From contig NZ_LMTS01000025.1 of the NCBI RefSeq assembly GCF_001541225.1, positions 149,373 through 213,372 on the forward strand: 64,000 nucleotides of DNA. Direction: 5' to 3'. The notes beneath the pieces are model-generated. The model saw only the letters and a program-made list of their open reading frames with translations, had not been told where the DNA came from and did no database searches. Every line of letters starts with the position of its first letter. Positions within the stretch are counted from its first letter, which is position 1. Position numbers and translations under genes: made by a program. Below, one piece after another: positions 15,779-22,931 of this stretch. Source of the DNA: Variovorax sp. WDL1 (GTDB taxonomy: Bacteria > Pseudomonadota > Gammaproteobacteria > Burkholderiales > Burkholderiaceae_C).

Positions 15779-17758
15779 ATGCCCGCCGCCCGCAAAACCA
15801 GGCCTCAGCCGGCCCGGCCGCCAATCGAAGGCGCGGTTGCCTCCGAGCTTCCGCCCTCGCTGGCGCCACAGTTGGCTACCCTCGCAGCTCGCATTCCCCC
15901 GGGGGCTTACTGGGGCTACTCCATCAAGCTCGACGGTTACCGGATGATGGCGCGCGTCGAAAACGGCAGGGCAAGACTTTTCACGAGGGGTGGTCACGAC
16001 TGGAGCGCCAAAATGCCGGCCCTCATCGCAGAGCTGGATGCAATGAACATCGGGAGCGCCTGGCTGGACGGCGAAGTCGTCAGTTTGAACGCTCAGGGCA
16101 CCCCGGATTTCAACGCCCTCCAGAACTCCTTTGACCGAGGCGCAAAGTCCGCCAACCTGGTGTACTTCGTGTTCGAGCTGCCGTTCTTGAACGGGTGGGA
16201 CTTCCGAGCGTCGCGCCACGAGGACCGATACATGGCCTTGGCCGCTTTGTTCGAGACGAACGAACAGGAGCACGTGCGGCTTTGCTCGAACCTACCCGGC
16301 GACCCTTACTCAATCCTCGCATCGGCATGCGGCCTTGGACTGGAGGGCCTCATAGCGAAGCGCCTGGACTCCCCGTATGTTTCGGCCCGGACTGATACCT
16401 GGCTGAAGCTGAAATGCAAGCTGCGCCAGGAATTCATCATTGCCGGCTTTATACCCAGGACGGATGCCGCCTCTCAGGTTGGCAAGCTGCTCCTTGGCGT
16501 CTACGGCCCCGACGGTACTTTCAAGTCTGCCGGAGGCGTGGGAACGGGCTGGTCGGCCAACGAGGCAGTGAAACTTCGGGCCCGACTAAACAAGCTGGTG
16601 ACGTCCAAGGTTCCATTTGTCGGCGGCGTGCCCAAGCCAGACCGCTGGTCCAAGAACTCGTCCAACGAAAAGGTCATCTGGGTGAGCCCGGAGCTGGTCG
16701 CCGAGGTCGAGTTCGCCGAATGGACGCCCGGCGGGCAAATCCGGCACGCGTCCTATCGCGGGCTGCGGGACGACAAGCCCGCTCGAGAGGTCGTCCGGGA
16801 GCCGTTGAAGGGCGCCGCGAATTCGCCCAATGCCGCGGGGAGCGCGTCAAAGGCGGCCACGGTGCGGGGTGGCCCGGTCAGCCATCCCGGCCGAATCATC
16901 GACCCTGTGACAGGGCTCACCAAGCGGGACTTGGTCCTGCACTACGAACGCGTTTCACGTTGGATGCTGCCCCACCTGGTAGACCGGCCCTGCTCATTCC
17001 TTCGAGGGCCGGAAGGGGTAACTGGAGAACTATTTTTTCAGAAGCATGCCGATACAGCGGCAGTCCGGGGGCTGACCCTCCTCGAGTCAAGCTTGTGGCC
17101 AGGCCATGCCCCATTGATGGTCGTTAACAGCGAGGCAGCGTTGTGGAGCGCTGGACGCGCAAATGTCATCGAGCTTCACACCTGGAATTCACGAAGCGGC
17201 CATATCGACCGGCCAGACCAGATGGTCTTCGACCTCGACCCCGGTGAGGGGACGAGCTGGGAGCACGTGCAGGAGGACGCGTCCTTGGTTCGGCTGATGC
17301 TTCAGGAGCTGGGGCTGAAAAGCTGGCTGAAAACAAGTGGCGGGAAAGGCTTGCACCTCCTCGTGCCCCTCGCCCCGGTCCATGAGGTCGCTGTTGTCAA
17401 GGGTTTCTCCCAAGCCATCGTCGAGCACCTTGCTCGCGCGATTCCCTCGCGTTTCGTGAGCAAGAGTGGCCCGTCCAATCGCGTTGGCAGGCTCTTCGTC
17501 GACTACCTCCGGAACAATCGCGCGGCCACCACCGCAGCGGCTTTTTCGGCAAGGGCCCGGCCAGGATTGGGCGTCTCGATGACTGTGGACTGGGACGACC
17601 TGCCACTTCTGACGAGTGGCGCCCACTGGACGGTGGCAAACGCAGCGAACGAGCTATCAACGAGGACGAAGGACCCGTGGCGCGACTACTGGTCCACCCC
17701 GCAACTGCTTTCCGCTCCTATGGAACGGCTCGGCTTTAAGCCGCCGACGGCGAGGTAG
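15779..17758 (+). CDS. ligD: LigD-type ATP-dependent ligase-polymerase
   Basis: 659 residues. The N-terminal ligase domain has the nucleotidyl-lysine motif SIKLDGYRMMARV near residue 50, then VYFVFELPFLNGWD, EGLIAKRLDSPYV and TWLKLKCK, with an OB domain to about residue 330. A Pro/Gly/Ala linker precedes the primase-polymerase (AEP) domain from about 375: LTKRDLVLHYERVSRWMLPH, catalytic VFDLDPGEGTSW and TSGGKGLHLLVPL. LigD carries out non-homologous end joining with Ku. The 3'-phosphoesterase domain present in many LigD proteins is absent and no ku gene is in the window. No GCTANAC motif precedes it, consistent with recent acquisition from a bacterial host. Confidence 0.93.
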   Translation: MPAARKTRPQPARPPIEGAVASELPPSLAPQLATLAARIPPGAYWGYSIKLDGYRMMARVENGRARLFTRGGHDWSAKMPALIAELDAMNIGSAWLDGEVVSLNAQGTPDFNALQNSFDRGAKSANLVYFVFELPFLNGWDFRASRHEDRYMALAALFETNEQEHVRLCSNLPGDPYSILASACGLGLEGLIAKRLDSPYVSARTDTWLKLKCKLRQEFIIAGFIPRTDAASQVGKLLLGVYGPDGTFKSAGGVGTGWSANEAVKLRARLNKLVTSKVPFVGGVPKPDRWSKNSSNEKVIWVSPELVAEVEFAEWTPGGQIRHASYRGLRDDKPAREVVREPLKGAANSPNAAGSASKAATVRGGPVSHPGRIIDPVTGLTKRDLVLHYERVSRWMLPHLVDRPCSFLRGPEGVTGELFFQKHADTAAVRGLTLLESSLWPGHAPLMVVNSEAALWSAGRANVIELHTWNSRSGHIDRPDQMVFDLDPGEGTSWEHVQEDASLVRLMLQELGLKSWLKTSGGKGLHLLVPLAPVHEVAVVKGFSQAIVEHLARAIPSRFVSKSGPSNRVGRLFVDYLRNNRAATTAAAFSARARPGLGVSMTVDWDDLPLLTSGAHWTVANAANELSTRTKDPWRDYWSTPQLLSAPMERLGFKPPTAR

Positions 17759-17767
17759 GGCCATGTC

Positions 17768-18136
17768 TCATCGGGTCATGAGGGCGATGTCCTTTGGCGC
17801 GGCCGCCTGAAGCTCGGAAATCACCATTGCAATCTGCTCGTAGGTGGTTGCGCGGTCCACCGAGAGCTCCACTGAGACCGTGGGCGTGATGCGCGCCTTC
17901 AGCTGTTGCAACGTTGTGGGATTGCTGTCCAGCATCAGGCTGCCGTCTGCCTGAAGCGACACCGACAGGCTTTGCGCGACCGAGGGGGTCCCGCTCAGGC
18001 TCGTCTGAGGGAGGTCCACAGGGAGCTTCTTCACGAACATGGGCATCGCCAGCATCATGATGACAAGCAGGATGAGCAGCACGTCCACCAGGGGCGTGAC
18101 GTTGATAGCGGCGAGCTGTTTGCGGTTTGCAGTCAT
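17768..18136 (-). CDS. exbD: ExbD/TolR-like proton-channel subunit
   Basis: 122 residues from the ATG at 18136 (ATGA overlap with the upstream gene). The N-terminus has the ExbD signature INVTPLVDVLLILLVIMML: one membrane helix at residues about 13-33 with the conserved proton-carrying Asp. The periplasmic domain follows (VSVELSVDRATTYEQIAMVI). ExbD works with ExbB as a proton-driven motor for TonB in the inner membrane. Last gene of the five-gene operon starting at 20352. Confidence 0.92.
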   Translation of the reverse strand: MTANRKQLAAINVTPLVDVLLILLVIMMLAMPMFVKKLPVDLPQTSLSGTPSVAQSLSVSLQADGSLMLDSNPTTLQQLKARITPTVSVELSVDRATTYEQIAMVISELQAAAPKDIALMTR

Positions 18137-18492
18137 TTGGCGGGGGTGAATTGAAGCCAGCCGTAGGTAGCGAGGAAGTGGCGAAGCTGGCCGCCGGCGG
18201 CACCCATCATGTCGATGGGCGCCTGAGCCGCAGCGATGGCTTGGGCGCAGGCATTCCACGACGTCAGCTTGCGCCGAGCTTCCAGCATCCACTGGCGGGC
18301 CAGGTCGTACCAACCGTCCTCATCCATTGCACCCAACTTGGCCAGCTCGGCGCCGCGGAGTCGGTGCAGGCGGCACCAGGCCTGCAGGGTCGCAACGACA
18401 TCGCGCGCGGCGCCCTCCCCGGCCAAGCCGCAAAAGAAGTTCAGCTCATAGCCGGCAACGGTTACCGGAGGTAGAACGACGGTATCGGCCAT
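18133..18492 (-). CDS. unknown protein between exbB and exbD
   Basis: 119 residues from the ATG at 18492, whose start overlaps the ExbB region by one base step and whose stop overlaps the ExbD start (ATGA). No membrane helix; Ala/Trp-rich helical protein (WYDLARQWMLEARRKLTSW). Not a standard component of ExbB-ExbD operons, so it is a candidate adaptor or regulator of this motor. Confidence 0.75.
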   Translation of the reverse strand: MADTVVLPPVTVAGYELNFFCGLAGEGAARDVVATLQAWCRLHRLRGAELAKLGAMDEDGWYDLARQWMLEARRKLTSWNACAQAIAAAQAPIDMMGAAGGQLRHFLATYGWLQFTPAK

Positions 18493-18494
18493 GC

Positions 18495-18935
18495 TCACCG
18501 TGCCTCCCCTTTGGCGGCGCGCAGCAGGCGGTTGTGCAGCACCTGGATGCGGCGCTGCATCAGGTTGTAGGCGACAAGCGCGGGAACGGCCGCGCATAGC
18601 CCGACCAAGGTCGAGTTCAACGCGGTCGCGATGGGGCCGCTGATGAGCGTGATGTCGATGGCAGCCGAAGACAGGCGCGACAACGCCTGCATGATGTGCA
18701 GGACGGTACCTGCGAGGCCGACGAACGGCGCCGCGCTGGCCATCACAGCCAGCAGAGCCATGCCGTTTTCCAGCGTTTCAACGTGTTCATCGATGTCCGC
18801 CTTGTCACGACTTGCAGGCGTCTTGCCCGCCAAGCCTGGGCCATAGAGGATAGCGGCCTTGTAAATGATGACCGCGAACGTCAAGGCGACAAGTACATAC
18901 AGAAGGTAGTCGATGGAGGCGGCGAGGTGTTGCAT
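18495..18935 (-). CDS. exbB: ExbB/TolQ/MotA-like proton-channel subunit
   Basis: 146 residues, shorter than typical ExbB (about 240). Three membrane helices: about 10-30, 60-84 and 105-130. It has the family motifs ASAAPFVGLAGTVLHIM (TM2) and ALNSTLVGLCAAVPALVAYN (TM3) with the proton-path Thr. The reduced cytoplasmic loop explains the short length. It should assemble as a pentamer around ExbD in the inner membrane. Confidence 0.9.
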   Translation of the reverse strand: MQHLAASIDYLLYVLVALTFAVIIYKAAILYGPGLAGKTPASRDKADIDEHVETLENGMALLAVMASAAPFVGLAGTVLHIMQALSRLSSAAIDITLISGPIATALNSTLVGLCAAVPALVAYNLMQRRIQVLHNRLLRAAKGEAR

Positions 18936-18953
18936 GAATTTTCCGGATTGGTT

Positions 18954-19700
18954 TTAGGGAAGGGTCTTCAGACGGTCTGTGTCCGGCACAAAGGGGATGC
19001 GCAGCTCAATCCAGCGCGTCTCGCCAGGGTTGAGCGGAGGTTGCAAGTTCGTCCAGGTCTGGCCGATGGACGCCCAGGCGACGGCGATATCGGAAAGTGG
19101 CTTGAATGAGCTGACAAGGATGTCGGAGTCGATGACGACGCCCTGGTCGTTCACGAGCAACCCGAGCACCAACACGTTGCCGCCCTGCTCTTCTGGATAC
19201 ACCTTGGCGCGCGGACCTTCTGGCAGGCTCTCTGGAGGCGCCTCAGGGGCTTCATCGAGAGCTGCTGCCATGGCCGGCAGATTGGGAAGGGCTGCATTCG
19301 GCGCGCCCTGCGGAAACGCCGGCTGAGACAGCGTGGGCAGGTCCGAGGACGGACTAACCACTGCGGGGGCGGAGGAAGCGTCCTCCGCGACCTTTTGCGG
19401 GGGCTTCGGGGCGGCCGGCCTGGGCTTCGGCTTCGGCTTCGCCTTGGGCTTCGGTGCCTCGACAGGCTTGTCCGATTTCAGCCTCAGCTCCTTTTCCGAA
19501 CCGGGCCCCGCGGCGGTCGCTGGCGTGGCGGCAGCCACTGATGCCGCGGACGGCGCCTTCATAGTCACGCGCACGGGCGTCGGCGGCTTGGGCAGAATCA
19601 GCGCCACGCTGGGGGCCATGAAGTGCGCAAGCGCGAGCGACAGCGCGCCGCCGGCAACGCCAGAGCCCAGCTTGACCAAGTGGTCGCGCGTCAGCAGCAC
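18954..19700 (-). CDS. tonB: TonB-like energy transducer
   Basis: 248 residues from GTG at 19700 (8 nt after the upstream stop; longer in-frame starts overlap that gene). N-terminal hydrophobic segment at about residues 12-36, then a Pro/Lys periplasm-spanning region (EAPKPKAKPKPKPRPAAPKP), an Ala/Pro linker and a C-terminal TonB-like domain containing NVLVLGLLVNDQGVVIDSD and DIAVAWASIGQTW. TonB transmits proton-motive energy to outer-membrane receptors; no receptor gene is in the window. The match is at architecture level; the C-terminal domain is divergent. Confidence 0.75.
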   Translation of the reverse strand: MLLTRDHLVKLGSGVAGGALSLALAHFMAPSVALILPKPPTPVRVTMKAPSAASVAAATPATAAGPGSEKELRLKSDKPVEAPKPKAKPKPKPRPAAPKPPQKVAEDASSAPAVVSPSSDLPTLSQPAFPQGAPNAALPNLPAMAAALDEAPEAPPESLPEGPRAKVYPEEQGGNVLVLGLLVNDQGVVIDSDILVSSFKPLSDIAVAWASIGQTWTNLQPPLNPGETRWIELRIPFVPDTDRLKTLP

Positions 19701-19707
19701 GGCCTGC

Positions 19708-20352
19708 TCAGCCTCGACGGCGACGCAGAAGCCACAGCAGCAGGATGGCGCCCAAGACGCCAAGGCCGCCGAGCTTGGCGAGCTGCTCGTTCGCTTTGAG
19801 GAAGGTCAAGTAGGCGTTGAGGTCGCGCCAATCAAAGCCGGCTTCGTCTTCCTCGGCGTCACGGTGTTTCGTCACGGTGAGCGTCCGCTCGTTCAACGGG
19901 TCCACTCCCGCCTCGGCCGCAGCCGCGAGCGTGGTGTAAACCTTGGCGGGCTCCCCTGGAATCAGGCCAGTTTGGCCAGCTGCCGCAGCGGCCGGTTGTC
20001 CGCCGCCAGGCTGGGCCACGGAAGCAGGCACCGGCACCGGCGCAGCAGCCGGGGTAGGCGTCGCCCCCGGCGCACTGACGGTGCCCGCAATCTGCGGCAG
20101 GCCCGCGGGTGCGGGGGCCGCGTCCAGAGGAGCAGGAGTGACCGGCGCCGTTGCCACGCGGGGCTGGGCGGACCGCGGGGTTGCCACGCTGCCGTCCAGG
20201 TTGGCGGCAAGGTCGGTCTGAATGGTGCCACGCTCAGGTACGCCCAGGGACTCCACCTTGAGCGTAAACGGCTTCCCATCAGCGTCGTTGGACGCGAAGG
20301 CGGGACTGGCGAAAAGGGCGGCCGACAGTGCGGCCAGGGCGACAACGCGCAT
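19708..20352 (-). CDS. exported protein with C-terminal membrane anchor
   Basis: 214 residues from the ATG at 20352. A signal peptide ends in FASPAFA|SN near residue 20. A long Ala/Pro low-complexity middle follows, then a charged segment and a C-terminal hydrophobic helix closed by an arginine cluster (LGAILLLWLLRRRRG). The tail layout (Gly-rich turn, helix, Arg run) resembles CTERM-type sorting signals, though it may just be a tail anchor. First gene of the TonB/ExbB/ExbD operon and so probably a periplasmic partner of the motor. Confidence 0.75.
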   Translation of the reverse strand: MRVVALAALSAALFASPAFASNDADGKPFTLKVESLGVPERGTIQTDLAANLDGSVATPRSAQPRVATAPVTPAPLDAAPAPAGLPQIAGTVSAPGATPTPAAAPVPVPASVAQPGGGQPAAAAAGQTGLIPGEPAKVYTTLAAAAEAGVDPLNERTLTVTKHRDAEEDEAGFDWRDLNAYLTFLKANEQLAKLGGLGVLGAILLLWLLRRRRG

Positions 20353-20388
20353 TCGATGCTCCTGGATTTGCCTGAATCTAGGCATGTT

Positions 20389-20395
20389 GTTTAGC
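20389..20395 (-). promoter_or_regulatory. GCTAAAC promoter-like motif
   Basis: Minus-strand GCTAAAC 36 nt before the first gene of the TonB/ExbBD operon. Confidence 0.5.
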
Positions 20396-20421
20396 CACCT
20401 TTCGCCGGACAGACGCGCAGC

Positions 20422-20428
20422 GCTATAG
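20422..20428 (+). promoter_or_regulatory. GCTATAG motif, leaderless spacing
   Basis: GCTATAG 5 nt before the ATG at 20434; the AGGAGG between them overlaps the expected transcription start, so it may not function as a ribosome site. Confidence 0.5.
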
Positions 20429-20433
20429 GAGGA

Positions 20434-20859
20434 ATGAACTGCACTCTCCTACTCGACTTCGATGGTGTCGTGCACCGCAACATGAATGGCACGTTTGAGC
20501 GCATGCCTCTGCTCGAAGCGTGGCTCCTCGCACGACCGAGCGTCGAGCTCGTGATTTCGTCGAGTTGGCGGCTCGAAAACTCCCTGGCGCAGCTTCGGGA
20601 CTGTTTCGCAAGCGAGCTACTCCACCCCCGGGTCATCGGGGTGACTCCAGACCTGCCCGACGTCACTCGGTACCAGCGCCAAGTGGAGATTGAGCGCTAC
20701 CTGCGCGAGAGCGGGCGCATCCGGGGGCCCTATGCTGCGCTGGACTACCACGGCAGCCTCTTCGCGCCCAGCTGCCCGTTCCTGGTCAGAACGGACCCCC
20801 GCATTGCCCTCACGGCCGAGCATCTGGACGAACTCGACCGAAGGCTGAGGCTGGGCTGA
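20434..20859 (+). CDS. HAD-superfamily phosphatase-like protein
   Basis: 141 residues. Motif I LLLDFDGVVH lies at residues 5-14 with the nucleophile Asp, motif II VISSSWR near residue 47, and a late acidic segment ALDYHGSLF consistent with motif IV. HAD enzymes dephosphorylate small molecules, nucleotides or nucleic-acid ends; the substrate is not visible. Short for the family, so it has little or no cap domain. Single-gene unit ending at a strong terminator. Confidence 0.8.
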   Translation: MNCTLLLDFDGVVHRNMNGTFERMPLLEAWLLARPSVELVISSSWRLENSLAQLRDCFASELLHPRVIGVTPDLPDVTRYQRQVEIERYLRESGRIRGPYAALDYHGSLFAPSCPFLVRTDPRIALTAEHLDELDRRLRLG

Positions 20860-20883
20860 GGCCTTTCCAGTCACCTCCGAACA

Positions 20884-20914
20884 AGAAAAGGGCCGCGTGG
20901 AAGCGGCCCTTTTT
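20884..20914. terminator. bidirectional terminator
   Basis: Stem AAGGGCCGC/GCGGCCCTT flanked by A-rich and TTTT; serves the convergent HAD and exonuclease genes. Confidence 0.85.
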
Positions 20915-20917
20915 CAA

Positions 20918-21916
20918 TCAGCGGTACGCGCGCTCCATCGGAGTGCGCCGCGACGTAAAGCGGTTGTAAGCGTTGATGCGGTCGACCGGCATGCTGAGCC
21001 CCTTGCCATACAGGCATTCGGCCTTGAGCCAGTCGAGTTCAGCCGCGAAGTCCTCGACAGCCACGTCCATCGCCCAGGCCTTTTCGGCACCGGGTTCGTT
21101 CGCGGGGTCATGCCAGTGGTAGCCGCGCTTCTTGAGCAGGTCCTTGAAGTCGAAGTGCGCCCCGGTGGCCCAGATACGGCGCGCCTCGAGCTTGTAGGTC
21201 TCGAGAATCCGCTGCAGCGGGGTCTGGCCGTCGAAGCCGGCCATGGGCGTGTTCAGCACCTTCACCAGTGCCAGGCAGTCCACGGAGGCACGGTGACCTT
21301 CGAAGAAGAAGCCCAGGCACATCGCAATGTAGTCCAGCTTCGTGCCGGTGATGCCTCCGGCCTGCCAATCCACCTGCCTTTGAGAGCAGGCGAATGCTTT
21401 CGTCGTAAACACGGGGAAACGTCGCTCGAGAATCGTGCGGTCGAATTTCGCGTTGTGGCAGATGACCAGGTCAGCGTCCTTGACGAATGCGTCGACCTCC
21501 GCGTCGGAAATGCGCTTGCCGGCGACCATCTCGTCGGTGATGCCGTTGACCGCGGCCGCCTGGGCCGGAATCGCCCGGCCCGGGTCCTCGAGCTCGTTGA
21601 AGACGCGGGTCACGCCATAGATGTAGCCGATTTCACGGTCGTAGGCGACCTCGACCATGCCGAGCTCGATGATGTCGTCCGTCGTGTTGTCCGTTCCGGT
21701 GGTCTCTGTGTCGGCGACCACCAGGAAGCCGGCGCCCTCGGGGACCTCGGCCGGCGCAATTATCAGCTCGTCGACGTTCAGGGAGCGCAACACGCGAAAG
21801 AGCTGCGGGAACTTGTCGAGCACGGCCGCCAGAAGCGCCGGTTGCTCGTTTTCGGGGCTCTTCAGGATGTCCTGCAGAGTGGTGCTGACAGATTGCATGT
21901 TGGTGTCCTGCTTCAT
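20918..21916 (-). CDS. DEDDh 3'-5' exonuclease (DnaQ-like)
   Basis: 332 residues. The exonuclease motifs are Exo I VVADTETTGTDN near residue 68, Exo II VICHNAKFDRTI near residue 150 and Exo III HRASVDCLALV with the catalytic His/Asp. About 65 residues precede the domain, and a 90-residue C-terminal tail of unknown role follows. One of two stand-alone DnaQ-like enzymes in this window. Likely proofreading, DNA turnover or RNA processing. GCTACAC lies 30 nt upstream of the ATG at 21916. Confidence 0.9.
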   Translation of the reverse strand: MKQDTNMQSVSTTLQDILKSPENEQPALLAAVLDKFPQLFRVLRSLNVDELIIAPAEVPEGAGFLVVADTETTGTDNTTDDIIELGMVEVAYDREIGYIYGVTRVFNELEDPGRAIPAQAAAVNGITDEMVAGKRISDAEVDAFVKDADLVICHNAKFDRTILERRFPVFTTKAFACSQRQVDWQAGGITGTKLDYIAMCLGFFFEGHRASVDCLALVKVLNTPMAGFDGQTPLQRILETYKLEARRIWATGAHFDFKDLLKKRGYHWHDPANEPGAEKAWAMDVAVEDFAAELDWLKAECLYGKGLSMPVDRINAYNRFTSRRTPMERAYR

Positions 21917-21946
21917 GGTTTCTGGTTAATTAGTTGGTCTTACTTT

Positions 21947-21953
21947 GTGTAGC
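21947..21953 (-). promoter_or_regulatory. GCTACAC promoter-like motif
   Basis: Minus-strand GCTACAC 30 nt before the exonuclease start. Confidence 0.55.
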
Positions 21954-22065
21954 GTCAGCTCGGAACCGTGAAATGCGTCACGGGGTTAGCCCGAGCGGAT
22001 TGCAGGCGGATGTGAGGATGCTCACAACTGGGTAGCGAAAGCCGTTGGGATGGTTAGCGATGACT

Positions 22066-22103
22066 TTTAGACTTTCGGCACTGCGGGGAATAAGCCCCGC
22101 GAC
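22066..22103 (+). promoter_or_regulatory. weak TTTAGAC motif and leader hairpin
   Basis: TTTAGAC (22066-22072) is a weak variant 61 nt before the ATG at 22134; a hairpin GCGGGG/CCCCGC (about 22083-22099) sits in the leader. Confidence 0.3.
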
Positions 22104-22133
22104 ATCCAAAAAAAACCCACAACGGACCTCATC

Positions 22134-22763
22134 ATGACCGCCATCGTGCTCGCCTTTCGCACCGAACTTCAACTGCCCTCTCCCTCTGCGCCCGGAAATC
22201 CGGACCTGGTGATGGTCCTGCCCGATTTCCCCAGTGAGCAGCAAGCCCTTGCCTGGTCAGAGATGGTGGTCGACTCGCTGGCCACCGAGCAAGGCCCGTT
22301 CACGGCCCAGGCCGCTCGGCGTCTGGCCAACCAGCAAGCTGGCGAGCTGACGGTCAACGAGGACGATGTAGCCGGCATTCTGGTTCGCGCAGTGGCAACC
22401 GTCCAGCGCCCGAGCGGACGAGTGGCGGGCGTCGCCCTGGTCCACCTGTCCATGCACGCCGAGCGGGTCACGACGCCGGAGGCCAGCTACGCCCGCCTGC
22501 GCGTTGGGCTGCCGGTGGTTCACACGGCGGGCCTGGCTGTCCAAACGGAGGTCCTGGAGGCGGCGCTCATGAATCTTCTAGACCAGGCGGAGGCAGCCGC
22601 AGATGCTCTGGTGCAAGAGGTTCGGCGTGAGGCCAGCGACTGCGTGGTATGGAATCTGCCGGTTCGTTTCGGCGATGGCGAACTGCTGCAGGAACTCAAC
22701 CTCCGCCTCATCGAGCGCTTCTACGCTTCGAGCCTTGACGAGGAGACGATGCTGGCCGCCTAA
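22134..22763 (+). CDS. unknown protein (209 aa)
   Basis: 209 residues, Ala/Val/Glu-rich and soluble, beginning MTAIVLAFRTELQLPSP. The C-terminal half looks helical (LLDQAEAAADALVQEVRREA). No recognised motif. It lies upstream of the rIIA-like gene with its own 170-nt spacer containing two hairpins (GGGTCGCG/CGCGTGCGACCC region and GCCAGC/GCTGGC). Confidence 0.65.
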   Translation: MTAIVLAFRTELQLPSPSAPGNPDLVMVLPDFPSEQQALAWSEMVVDSLATEQGPFTAQAARRLANQQAGELTVNEDDVAGILVRAVATVQRPSGRVAGVALVHLSMHAERVTTPEASYARLRVGLPVVHTAGLAVQTEVLEAALMNLLDQAEAAADALVQEVRREASDCVVWNLPVRFGDGELLQELNLRLIERFYASSLDEETMLAA

Positions 22764-22878
22764 GAGCGCGGTCCGCCTCGGGAGGGTCGCGTGCGACCCA
22801 TCTCGCCGACTGCTCGATGTCGGCCTAGTCCCCTTCCCCTGATTTGATGCCAGCCGCTTTAGCTGGCCCTGCGAGCTC

Positions 22879-22885
22879 CCTATAC
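22879..22885 (+). promoter_or_regulatory. CCTATAC promoter-like motif
   Basis: CCTATAC 46 nt before the rIIA-like ATG. The following CAGGAACATTTA recurs after the motif at 33949. Confidence 0.5.
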
Positions 22886-22931
22886 GACTCACAGGAACAT
22901 TTATCAACTCACTCAGGAAACGGGACCCCCA

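Noticed and set aside
16414-17127. Second plus-strand frame inside the LigD gene (237 codons)
   Set aside because: Shadow frame; ligase and polymerase motifs are all in the 15779 frame.
22879-22892. Resemblance to a T7 promoter (TATACGACTCAC)
   Set aside because: It matches part of the T7 consensus, but only this one site does; it belongs to the GCTANAC group whose other members diverge after the heptamer.
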